Part shown: positions 52,674 to 61,039 of the stretch, piece by piece
Layout of the letters: every line of letters begins with the position of its first letter
How positions within the stretch are numbered: position 1 is the stretch's first letter
Assembly (NCBI RefSeq): GCF_039528175.1
Contig: NZ_BAAALH010000002.1
Span: 1 to 64,000, forward strand
Length of the DNA stretch: 64,000 nt
Direction of reading: 5' to 3'
Source of the DNA: Citricoccus alkalitolerans
GTDB lineage: Bacteria > Actinomycetota > Actinomycetes > Actinomycetales > Micrococcaceae
Program-made: the position numbers and the translations under genes
Notes under the pieces: generated by a model
What the model was told of the DNA's origin: nothing
Databases searched by the model: none
Seen by the model: only the letters and a program-made list of their open reading frames with translations

Positions 52674-55600
52674 GCCCGGCCGCCCACGCTTTCCAAGCGC
52701 TCGGCGAAGGCGGCGTAGGCCTCCCGCAGGTCTGCCTCGCGGTCCAGTATGCGGAATGGCTCCGACGCGGTAATTTCCCGGCCGGACGGGTTCGTGTATG
52801 TCCGATCGATCTCGCGCAGACCGAACTCCGGTCGCCCGGCTTTATTCCACGCGGCGCGCACTGCGGAAGGGATCAGCCGCCCGTCGTCGTCATAGATCTT
52901 GGCGCGCTTGTCCTCCCCAAGGTCGTATCTATACAGCACGCCAAACTGGGTCCGGTAGATCGTGCACAGCTCGTCGATCGGCACTCCGGTCACGTGTGCC
53001 ATTATCGCGTCGATCTCCACCAAGGCACGACGACGGTCCTCATCCACGCGGAGCGGCGTCCCGGCAGTCCATATGCCGGCGACGTCCCCCAGGACCGGTC
53101 GATTCAGGCGCACGCGGCCGCCTGTCCAGAAGTCCTGCGCCATGACTGGATCCCAGCACTCCTCCCAGAGCGATCCGTAAGCCGCGGTGAGGCAGCTCAG
53201 CCGCAGGATGCGGAGGATGGCGGCCGAGGCCAACGGATGATCTTCGGGGATGCGAGGAAGTCGCTCCACTTCCGTCATGCGGATATCGCTACCAGCAGTA
53301 GACCGAACCATGAAATCTGTAATGAGGGAACTCATGCTTGCGGCTGCCTGAGCAATTTGAGTAGTCGGGCCGCTCGGGAATCCAATGCTGGATACTCCAT
53401 CAATCGTTCCTGTTCCTGGAGGAAAAATTGCTGGAATCATAGTTCTTTCACCTGTGGTGGCGGCCATACGGCGCCACATGATGCGGAAATGGTCACGCAC
53501 CGGCATTTGCCCGGTGTCGCCTACATGTTGCGGGTTTGGAATCTTCCAGAGACCGTAGGCGCGGTCGTAGCGGGCCATGGACACCGATCCGTCGACATCC
53601 GTCTGGTGGATCGGCTTGTACTCGGTGACCGGCAGAGCGTCAACGGGCAGGGTTTCAAGGTCCACCGACGAGTAATCCTGGTTGCCGCGCATGGTCGCGT
53701 TGCGGGATGCATAGAATGGATTGCCCACGTGGAAGTTGGGGCCCTGCAGGATAACGTCGTCCCAGGACTCCGCCTTGCCCCATCGCGTCTCGAAGTAGCC
53801 GTCGCGACGACCGCCCGTTTCGTGCCAGCCACTGCTGAACTGCGGATTGCATTCGTCGAGTGTGGGCGTCGCTGTCAGACGTTGGAGCACGTCACTTGCA
53901 GAACGGTTGATGGTGAAGACCATGCGAGTTTCCTCCACGGGGATCTCGGCGGAACCGGACTCCATCAACGTGTGCCAGGTGCTGAACACGTCATAGTTGA
54001 CGTGTTCGATGCGGGACGCGTGGGGACGCAAATCCCACTTGCCGTCTTCATTCTTGAACCCTGGCTCCGGGCCGTCACCGTTGTGCGCCAGCGAGCCAAT
54101 GGCCGTGGAGGGGTGGTACATGGAGATGGCATTGAGAAATCCGGGACGCTCTTCCTGCCCGTAGACATTGACGCTGTAGGGCTTGTGGTGGTCGACCTCT
54201 TCGAACAACAGGAGCTCGTTTAGGAAGTTCCAATGTCGCCGCAGATGGCGATAGGTGTGGCGTCGCAATGAGTAGCCACGGGCATCGGTCAAATGTGTTG
54301 GGGGGTGGATAAGAGCCGTGTGACCTCGCCCCGACGCGTGACGCCACGTCTGCGCCATGAAGGCGCGGTAGAGATCGGGCTGGGTGCCCTGGAGCTCCGG
54401 GTACTCGCTCACGGCGCCAACGTACTTGGCCAGCCCGGTGGAATCCCGTGCACCGAGCAGCAACACCTCCGCTGCTCCGGGAATGTCTAATGACCGGTTT
54501 CGACGCTCCTTCTTGGCTGCCTCGGAGGGCTTGTCGGTGAGTGCCCACCATGGGTCGCTCTCGCCCAAAAGTGCGGCGACATTCAAGGCCGGTCTAACCC
54601 ACGGCGGGTTGCCGACTTGGAGATCAAAGCCACCGCGGGCGAAGACCGCCGCGAAGTCCAGTTCCCAGTGGAAGAAACGCTGCTCTTTGGCGATCGCCTG
54701 TGCGGCGCGTAGCCACGGGGTCTCCTCGAGCAGGTGGTCGATGTCGACGGCGTTCTCCGCCGGGAACATCGCTTCAATGTTTTCGAGCGTCTCCCACTCG
54801 GCGTCGTCCTGGCCGAAGTGCTCAAACTGTCGTCCGCGGCGTCCGACGAACTTCTGCCCCACGATCTGTCGGATTATCGTGAGCCACTCGTCGAGCTCGG
54901 GGGGAGCGGGGTGAGCCGCGTCTTGAGTGACTGGCCAGAACCACATGGCGCACCAGGCGTCCATGACTAGGCGGAGTCGGCGGTAGGCGGAGCTGGAATC
55001 GCGCAGGGAGGCCTCGATCTCCTCGCGCGTAACGCCGCCGCCGGGCGTGGGCTCAGCGCCCCACACCTCGATCGAGCGGCGGGATTGCTTCTCGGCCTCG
55101 ACCATGCGGCGACGGGCCAGCTGCCACAGGTCGTCGATGCGCTCGGTCAACGACAGCAACTCGGTGAGTTGCGTCTTGGACGGCTTCTTCTGGACCCTCG
55201 AGGCCCAGTCTCGCAGCGCCTTGGCCTGGGCGGGGGCGATCGTCTTGATCTCGCTGTTCGCGCCGGCTGCACCCCAGCCCTCGGCGGGCAGTAGAAAGTG
55301 GAAGATACTTGTGGAGGCGTCGACGGTGTGCTCCAGCGGCACGTGACGGGCCGGAGTCTGCATGCGGTCCTTCGGCCTAGCTTTCTGGACCATGCCCGCG
55401 TCGTAGACCGCGTGACGGGCACCGATCAGCGAGTTGCCAGCGCGCAGCCGCAGGCCGAACCACGGGGCCTTGAGCCCGCGGGCCATGGTATCCAGCCACA
55501 GGGAGACCTCGGCTAACTCCACAGCAGTGGGGTTTAGATCCACGCCGTAGACGTTGTGCAGGGCGATGTACGCCTTGGTCCTCTGCAGCTCGACGGGGTA

Positions 55601-57442
55601 ATCCTCGGGGTCGATCTTTCGTCCCAACTCTTCCTGGCGCTTCTCCAGGTAGGCCTTCGCCAGCTGTCGGACGGCCTCGATGGCGAAGGCACCAGAGCCG
55701 AGCGCTGGCTCGCACACCGACATGCCCAGAATTGCCTCAGCCGGCGGATTGTCAGACAGCAGCTCCGTCAGTCCTTGTTGCACAGTGAACTCAGTGAGCA
55801 CTTCGGGGGAATAGTAGGAGGCCGACTGCTGCCGCTGTCGCCCGGAGAGCCGGAACACGAACTCGCCGTGGTGGTACGTGCGGGGAACTTCCCTGCCCAA
55901 CTCGTCGTGGACCAGCACCAGATGCTCGCGCAGGTCGTCGTCCAGGCACTCCTCCGGCACCACCCACGAGCCGTCCGACGCCTCGCCCCGCCGAGCTACC
56001 TCGACGAGCGTGCCACTGGCAAAGGAACCCGTGTAGCTCATCAACGACTCGTATACGGCACCGAGCTGGTTGATGCCCAGTGCAACGTAACTGATGAAAC
56101 CGCGTTCCCGGCCACGGCGCTCTTTAGTCAGCAACAGGCGCTTCAGCACCTGCTGCAGCGCCTTGTTGCCAAGCTGCACCTCGTTGATGAACGCCGTGCG
56201 GTTCGGGCGGAAGAGATCCGAGCGCAATGCCTCGAAGATCAAGCCCTCGCGCGCGGTGTCGTCGCTTGTCCCATCCGACCTTCTTTCCCCGGCATGCCCG
56301 CTCTCCACGAGGTCGAAGAGCAACTGGAGAGATTCATAGAAGTGTGTGCCGGTCTCCGAACGCGTGGTCAGCTTCTTGAGCGTCAGCTCCCGCAGACGGT
56401 CCATCGAGTACCCGGCTTCGTATTCCGGGTCGCCCGTGGGAACTACACCCAACTCCGGGCTGGCCTCCGCGTAGAGCAGGAACAGGATGCGGTAGAGGTA
56501 GCGTAACGACTGCACTGCTAACGGCTGGGCCTGACCGTCCGGCAGCGGCGGCAGACCTCGTGCCTTGCGCCGCGCCACCACCTCATTGGCGATGATCTCG
56601 ATGGATTCGCGCACGCCCTCGCGCAGGTCCTTGGACACGCCCACCGCGTTGCGCACGGACTCCTCGCGCCGGGCGTCCCACCAGATCGTCCCAGTCGGGT
56701 CCGGCGCCAGGGAGGTCGCTGACAGGCACGCCAACATGCGTTGGATTTCTCCACCGGAGCGGGCGTCACCGCGCTCGGCCACGGTTTGCAGGTCGATCGC
56801 CAGGTACCGACCCTGCGGCCAGGTGTCCTCGCTGGTGAGGACCGCCGTACGGCCGGCCAGTACCAGCATGTAGCGCGGCGGTTGCTCCCTGGAGACTAAG
56901 GCGGACAGCAACGCGCTTACTGAGCAGATGGGGTCGCGCGGATCTCCGTCGTCGTCACCGCGGTGGAGGAGGACGTCCTCGGTAAGCAGACCACTCTCCT
57001 TGGACAGCAGCTCCTCCGGGGTCTCGGCGGCCACGGCATCGATCAAGGCGATGGTGGGTTCGTCCATGTCCAGCGCCGAACACCAGCGCAGCGCCTCGTC
57101 ACCGTGCTGGGGGGCCAAGTCGAATCCGAGGATCGCTCGGATCCGAGCGGAAACCTCCGCGGACGGACGGGCCAGGGCCTCACGGCGCTGCTGGACTGTG
57201 GCGGACTCGCCTAAGTCCCGCCCGCGGGCGTGCAGGTCGATCAGCTGCGAGAGAAGCGCTTGCCGGGAAGTCGTGAAGCGCTCGAGCGGGTTCTCCGCCG
57301 ACGTGGACTCCTCGGAGTCCTCCTTCCACTGCTTCACCAGGTTCTTGGTCGCGGTCAAGAAGGTGCCGGAAGTCTCATTGGCCGTGAAGTAGTACTCGCT
57401 GATCCAGTCGTTGACCACCACGAGGGCATCGTTTGCGGGCAT
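52670..57442 (-). CDS. N6-adenine DNA methylase, DrmMI-like (Eco57I-type domain)
   Basis: This 1590-residue protein has a long N-terminal part (1-550) of unknown fold, then methyltransferase motif I CEPALGSGAFAIEAV (about 575), YGVDLNPTAVELAEVSLW, and catalytic motif IV LQVGNPPWVRP (about 943). The C-terminal part (about 1000-1590) is probably the target-recognition region. NPPW marks adenine N6 methylation. It would mark host DNA as self while the helicases act on unmarked phage DNA, as DrmMI does in class 1 DISARM. GGAG lies before the ATG, which is 3 bp after the stop of the SNF2 gene. Both key methylase motifs are intact. Confidence 0.9.
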   Translation of the reverse strand: MPANDALVVVNDWISEYYFTANETSGTFLTATKNLVKQWKEDSEESTSAENPLERFTTSRQALLSQLIDLHARGRDLGESATVQQRREALARPSAEVSARIRAILGFDLAPQHGDEALRWCSALDMDEPTIALIDAVAAETPEELLSKESGLLTEDVLLHRGDDDGDPRDPICSVSALLSALVSREQPPRYMLVLAGRTAVLTSEDTWPQGRYLAIDLQTVAERGDARSGGEIQRMLACLSATSLAPDPTGTIWWDARREESVRNAVGVSKDLREGVRESIEIIANEVVARRKARGLPPLPDGQAQPLAVQSLRYLYRILFLLYAEASPELGVVPTGDPEYEAGYSMDRLRELTLKKLTTRSETGTHFYESLQLLFDLVESGHAGERRSDGTSDDTAREGLIFEALRSDLFRPNRTAFINEVQLGNKALQQVLKRLLLTKERRGRERGFISYVALGINQLGAVYESLMSYTGSFASGTLVEVARRGEASDGSWVVPEECLDDDLREHLVLVHDELGREVPRTYHHGEFVFRLSGRQRQQSASYYSPEVLTEFTVQQGLTELLSDNPPAEAILGMSVCEPALGSGAFAIEAVRQLAKAYLEKRQEELGRKIDPEDYPVELQRTKAYIALHNVYGVDLNPTAVELAEVSLWLDTMARGLKAPWFGLRLRAGNSLIGARHAVYDAGMVQKARPKDRMQTPARHVPLEHTVDASTSIFHFLLPAEGWGAAGANSEIKTIAPAQAKALRDWASRVQKKPSKTQLTELLSLTERIDDLWQLARRRMVEAEKQSRRSIEVWGAEPTPGGGVTREEIEASLRDSSSAYRRLRLVMDAWCAMWFWPVTQDAAHPAPPELDEWLTIIRQIVGQKFVGRRGRQFEHFGQDDAEWETLENIEAMFPAENAVDIDHLLEETPWLRAAQAIAKEQRFFHWELDFAAVFARGGFDLQVGNPPWVRPALNVAALLGESDPWWALTDKPSEAAKKERRNRSLDIPGAAEVLLLGARDSTGLAKYVGAVSEYPELQGTQPDLYRAFMAQTWRHASGRGHTALIHPPTHLTDARGYSLRRHTYRHLRRHWNFLNELLLFEEVDHHKPYSVNVYGQEERPGFLNAISMYHPSTAIGSLAHNGDGPEPGFKNEDGKWDLRPHASRIEHVNYDVFSTWHTLMESGSAEIPVEETRMVFTINRSASDVLQRLTATPTLDECNPQFSSGWHETGGRRDGYFETRWGKAESWDDVILQGPNFHVGNPFYASRNATMRGNQDYSSVDLETLPVDALPVTEYKPIHQTDVDGSVSMARYDRAYGLWKIPNPQHVGDTGQMPVRDHFRIMWRRMAATTGERTMIPAIFPPGTGTIDGVSSIGFPSGPTTQIAQAAASMSSLITDFMVRSTAGSDIRMTEVERLPRIPEDHPLASAAILRILRLSCLTAAYGSLWEECWDPVMAQDFWTGGRVRLNRPVLGDVAGIWTAGTPLRVDEDRRRALVEIDAIMAHVTGVPIDELCTIYRTQFGVLYRYDLGEDKRAKIYDDDGRLIPSAVRAAWNKAGRPEFGLREIDRTYTNPSGREITASEPFRILDREADLREAYAAFAERLESVGGRA

Positions 57443-57445
57443 AGC

Positions 57446-60349
57446 TCACTCTCCTTCTTTGGGCACGACGACGAGTAGCGGACGTACATAGGTCCGGTCC
57501 GGCAGCATCTCCCGCGCCAATCTGCGCTCCGCCTCCACCGCGGAGCGGGACCGGCGGAACAGCTGCGTCCTGAACAAGCCCTCTTCGGCGTCGTCCTCCC
57601 ACCGGTCCATGCGGTCCACCCAGGCTTGTGCCCGCTCCTCTGCCTGCTGCCGGGCGCCGCAGGTGACGACATCCTCCATGAAAGCCCGGGCCGTTCCCAC
57701 CACTGAGGGGATCAGCGGTTCATACTGCTGTGGATCCTGTACCGGCACGCCCACGGTCTCCGGGTTCAGGCCCAAGTCGCTGAATAGCTCGGACGGGTCG
57801 TCATAGGCCTGCGGCACAGGAACCACGCCCATTAAGCGGACGGCCAAGTGCGCCACCGCGATGTTCTGACCTCGGCGGTTAGTCACGATGCCCTGCACCA
57901 CGACGGTGGGGGCCGTAACGTCGGCCTGCACCGCGAAGATCTCCTCGCGGCTCAGGTGCGCCAGCGACCGATCCGCGACCCAGTCCAGCACGGGATGAAG
58001 CGGCGAGAGATAGTGCGTGTCCGGCCAGGAGCTACCTTTGGTGTCGTTGAGCGCGGCTTGCAGCCGTGCCTCGGCGGTGACGCGGTCGGGGGTCAACTGC
58101 ATGCGGTCCAGCACCTGGCGTTCCTTGAGGTACGCCTGCGGCAGGGCCACCAGGCGCTGGCGCAGATCCTCGCTCGGTTCGAAGGACACTACCTGGATCT
58201 GGTCCGCGTTGTTGCGCTCGATTCGCAGCCCCACGCCACCTTGGGCGGGTTCACGTCCCGGTTCGCCGTAGTGCGCAGTCAGTCCAGCCAGCAGGTAGTC
58301 CACGTCTGAGCCGAACAGGGCCGTACGGGCGGGTTCAGCCTTCTCTCCGGCCGCGTGTGCGGGAGCGGGGGCTCCGGCGATTCCCTCCTCCTGCGTCTGA
58401 CGGTGCAGGGCATCGGCCTGGAGCAGGAAGGAGACCCAGTCGTCCTGCTGGGCGAGGGCCTGTTGCGGGGCGGGAACCGCATCATCGAAGTCCTTGGCGC
58501 CGCGCAGGACCTCGATGATAGCGGCTTCCTCCGCTCTGCCCGAGTACTCGCCCATCAGCGAGGCGGCGTCGCCGAGTTTCTCGTGGGCTTCCCGCTCACG
58601 CTCGACCAGGCGGGTCAGGACACGCACGTCCCCCGTGAAGCCCTCCACTCCGGCCAGGTCCAACAGCAGTGTGGTGATCTGCGGAGGATGTTCCTGCCCG
58701 TATCGGTCGATGCGGCCGTTGCGCTGCTCGATCCGGATCAGCGACCACGGAATGTCGAAATGGATCAGCTCGTGGCACTGCTTGTGCAGGTTAACACCCT
58801 CGGAGGCCACATCGCCCGTGACCAACACGCGGACGGGGTTCGAGGCCTGCTTGAACGACTCCACGATCTCCTGCTGCTCCACGTCCGTGAGGGCACCATG
58901 CAGAATGCGGATTTGGTTTTCCTTGAGCTTTAGGTCCCGCAGCAGGTTCTCGCGCAACCACTTTAAGGTGGGCACGCGCTCGGCGAAAATCACCGCGCGT
59001 TCCGAGGAGCGGGGCCCGATATTCTTGGTCTTCAATTGGTTTAGCAGCTCCTCGTACTTCCCGGAGCGCGGCCTACTGTCACCCAAGGGTAGGCAGGCGG
59101 CGTTGAGCTCGAGGAGCCGGACGAGGGCCTCTCGCTCGCGGCCGGCCGCCATGTTGCCCTCAAGGGTGCTCAGGCGGGCGGTGATGGTGTCCTTCAGCGC
59201 CACCGGGGAGGAGAGGAATGCCTTGGCCAGCGTCCAGGGGAAGAGCCGGGAGCCCGCGCCGGTGATCGGCGCTGAGCCCAGCGGGTGCGTCCAGGTAGCG
59301 GCAATCTCCTGGGCGACCGCCAGCTCCTCCGTGCTGGGCATCGCGAGAACGTGCCGCGGCGGTCTACGCTCGGCCCACTTGTCTCCCACCTCGTTTTTAA
59401 CCGATTCCGAGTACCGGTGACGACGGATCATGAGGTGGGCGACCGCTGCCGTGCTGATGCTGCGGTCGGCCCCCACACTCGTGGGCTCCAGCAAGGTCAG
59501 GAGCTGGGCGAAAGATTCGTTGCGGCCGTTGTGCGGAGTGGCCGAGGCCAGAATCAGGGCGTCTGTATTCGGCGCGAGGATGTGGGCTAGCTGATTGTTC
59601 TGCGTGGACTGGTTGGTCACGTTGTGCGACTCGTCAATGACCACTGCGTCCCAGTGATGCCGCCGCAGGTCGTGGACAAAGCGGTCCTGCTTGAGCGTGT
59701 CGATTGAGATGATGACCTTCTCGAAGAACGTGAACGGGTTTCGTGTGGCTGGCAGCTTCTGCCTGACCTGTTGCACGCCCTCCGAGTCCAGGCGGACGAA
59801 CGGTATGGCGAACCGTGTCCACATCTCTTGCTGCATCTGCTCCAGCACATGGCGCGGGGTAACGACCAGAATGCGGCGGCCCCGGCCGCGGCGCATCAGT
59901 TCCGAAAGGATCATGCCGATCTCGAGAGTCTTACCCAGGCCAACGGCATCGGCGATCAGGAGACGAGTGCGGAGCCGGTCCGGTTCCAGAGCCTTCTCTA
60001 CGGCCTCCCGCTGATAGGAGAGCGGGTCCGCCAGCGCCTGCGAGGCCATCACCGGACGTGGGTCCGAGATGGGCAGGGAAGTCTTGCGCAGCGTGGACTC
60101 CAGCCACAAGCGGGACTTGACGTAGTGTGAGCTCTCATCGGCGACCACGCGGGTGTTCGCCGGGTCCGTCGTCGATACCGTGTCGATGCTCGTGTAGAAC
60201 TGAGCGGTGGTGCCCTCAACCAGCTCGCTGACGCCCCGGACCGTCAGCAGGTCGCCGTCTGCAGTCTGCTCCACCGAGGAGACCAGCCACTGCTCATCCC
60301 TGACGACGACGATCGCGCCTGGGGCAATATCGAGTACTTGATCAGGCAT
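57446..60349 (-). CDS. SNF2/RapA-type helicase, DrmD-like
   Basis: This 967-residue ATPase leads the operon. Seen: Walker A ADAVGLGKTLEIGM (about 133), DESH box VVIDESHNVTNQ (about 236), ASATPHNGRNESFAQ, TGDVASEGVNLHKQCHELIH and motif VI IRIEQRNGRIDRYGQ (about 539). The final 300 residues are helical and unassigned. SNF2 proteins of this layout are the DrmD component of class 1 DISARM and also occur in other defence loci. GGAG lies seven bases before the ATG. The order DrmD-like then DrmMI-like is the class 1 DISARM order. Confidence 0.9.
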   Translation of the reverse strand: MPDQVLDIAPGAIVVVRDEQWLVSSVEQTADGDLLTVRGVSELVEGTTAQFYTSIDTVSTTDPANTRVVADESSHYVKSRLWLESTLRKTSLPISDPRPVMASQALADPLSYQREAVEKALEPDRLRTRLLIADAVGLGKTLEIGMILSELMRRGRGRRILVVTPRHVLEQMQQEMWTRFAIPFVRLDSEGVQQVRQKLPATRNPFTFFEKVIISIDTLKQDRFVHDLRRHHWDAVVIDESHNVTNQSTQNNQLAHILAPNTDALILASATPHNGRNESFAQLLTLLEPTSVGADRSISTAAVAHLMIRRHRYSESVKNEVGDKWAERRPPRHVLAMPSTEELAVAQEIAATWTHPLGSAPITGAGSRLFPWTLAKAFLSSPVALKDTITARLSTLEGNMAAGREREALVRLLELNAACLPLGDSRPRSGKYEELLNQLKTKNIGPRSSERAVIFAERVPTLKWLRENLLRDLKLKENQIRILHGALTDVEQQEIVESFKQASNPVRVLVTGDVASEGVNLHKQCHELIHFDIPWSLIRIEQRNGRIDRYGQEHPPQITTLLLDLAGVEGFTGDVRVLTRLVEREREAHEKLGDAASLMGEYSGRAEEAAIIEVLRGAKDFDDAVPAPQQALAQQDDWVSFLLQADALHRQTQEEGIAGAPAPAHAAGEKAEPARTALFGSDVDYLLAGLTAHYGEPGREPAQGGVGLRIERNNADQIQVVSFEPSEDLRQRLVALPQAYLKERQVLDRMQLTPDRVTAEARLQAALNDTKGSSWPDTHYLSPLHPVLDWVADRSLAHLSREEIFAVQADVTAPTVVVQGIVTNRRGQNIAVAHLAVRLMGVVPVPQAYDDPSELFSDLGLNPETVGVPVQDPQQYEPLIPSVVGTARAFMEDVVTCGARQQAEERAQAWVDRMDRWEDDAEEGLFRTQLFRRSRSAVEAERRLAREMLPDRTYVRPLLVVVPKEGE

Positions 60350-60752
60350 GATGGTCTCCGGGGTGGGGGCTAGAGCAATAGCAGTCTATGTAATGAAACG
60401 CATAGCGCAGGCTCACGACATCGGTCCCCGGCGACCGGAGAGATCCTTGCACGAGTACGCACGCTCTAGCCGGAGTAGCCGACCCAGGTGATAACCGAAA
60501 CGTGCGAGCGCCCAAACTTCCGGCCTTCCAGCGTCACCATGCCGAGTACGGGGACACGTTCCGACGAGACCACCGCGCCCTCACTCTGAGCGACCCGGAA
60601 AAATTACGGTCCCGACTGTGGCCATTCTGTGGCCACAGGCGCAGTAACGTCGCAGCACGAGGAGACACGAGACAGACTCAAATCCGCGTGATTCCGGGGA
60701 AGTCGGGACACACCGAGACTGCCCGAAGCCCGCCATTCCGGGGTCGCCCAAA
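60350..60752. other. Intergenic region at island right end
   Basis: About 400 bp upstream of the DrmD-like gene. It must contain the promoter of the 16.5-kb operon, but I find no confident hexamer pair. It contains GACTGTGGCCATT at 60616-60628, identical to 34951-34963 in the left integrase fragment, followed by a second TGTGGCCA. These may be integrase arm sites or a relic of an integrase 3' end. No gene is supported here. Confidence 0.6.
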
Positions 60753-60809
60753 CTTGAAAACCAGTGTGCGGTAACCCCGTGCCAAGGGTTCGAATCCCTT
60801 ACCATCCGC
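60753..60809 (+). repeat. Right attachment repeat (attR), partial tRNA-Ser
   Basis: A 57-bp copy of the tRNA-Ser 3' part, in the same orientation as 34816-34872, with three substitutions at 60781, 60787 and 60797. The last two exchange an A-T for a G-C pair in the T stem. It has no 5' half, so it is not a working tRNA gene. It is probably the original host end of the gene. Confidence 0.9.
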
Positions 60810-60822
60810 CCTGCACCACCCA

Positions 60823-60860
60823 CGACGCCGTGGCAGCCCGAATCGGCCGCCACGGCATCG
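60823..60860 (+). terminator. Hairpin after attR (probable native tRNA-Ser terminator)
   Basis: Arms GCCGTGGC (60827-60834) and GCCACGGC (60849-60856), extended by CGA/TCG outside one mismatch, are followed by TGGTTTCTTGG. Its position 14 bp after the tRNA remnant suits the terminator the tRNA had before the island arrived. Confidence 0.55.
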
Positions 60861-61039
60861 TGGTTTCTTGGATCTGGCCTTCTCAGATCCTGCCCTGTAC
60901 CGTTCCCTCAACTGTTACCGGAATTTCACCCGGCGGTGATCAGATGACTGTGCTGCCACTTCAGTGGAAGTCGACCAGCGCCGGTCCATCCCCATCGCCG
61001 GCGGGTTCGCACCGTTCAGGGGAATCACGAGGGAAATAC

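Larger units (their letters stand above)
34816..60809. mobile_element. Genomic island integrated in tRNA-Ser(UGA)
   Basis: About 26 kb lies between two copies of the tRNA-Ser 3' part. Signs of transfer are the truncated tyrosine integrase next to the tRNA, element-type regulatory genes, cargo dominated by anti-phage functions, and several noncoding or decayed stretches rare in the rest of the window. The integrase is broken and no relaxase, portal or capsid gene is visible, so the island is probably no longer self-mobile. Internal integrase-tail and duplicated-gene relics suggest more than one acquisition. Confidence 0.88.

Noticed and set aside
43801..60349. Calling the operon plain DISARM, Druantia or BREX
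   Set aside because: DrmC is absent and an extra UvrD helicase is present; Druantia-specific DruA-D or DruH and BREX PglZ/BrxC-type proteins are not seen. Only a DISARM-like label is justified.
60753..60809. Possible second tRNA-Ser gene
   Set aside because: Only the 3' part is present; acceptor 5' strand and D arm are missing, so it is an attachment-site remnant.
34784..60809. Prophage
   Set aside because: No capsid, portal, terminase, tail or lysis gene is visible in the island.
60581..60853. 90-codon minus-strand open frame crossing the right att site
   Set aside because: Most of it is antisense to the tRNA remnant; only a few residues (GHRMAT) resemble an integrase tail.
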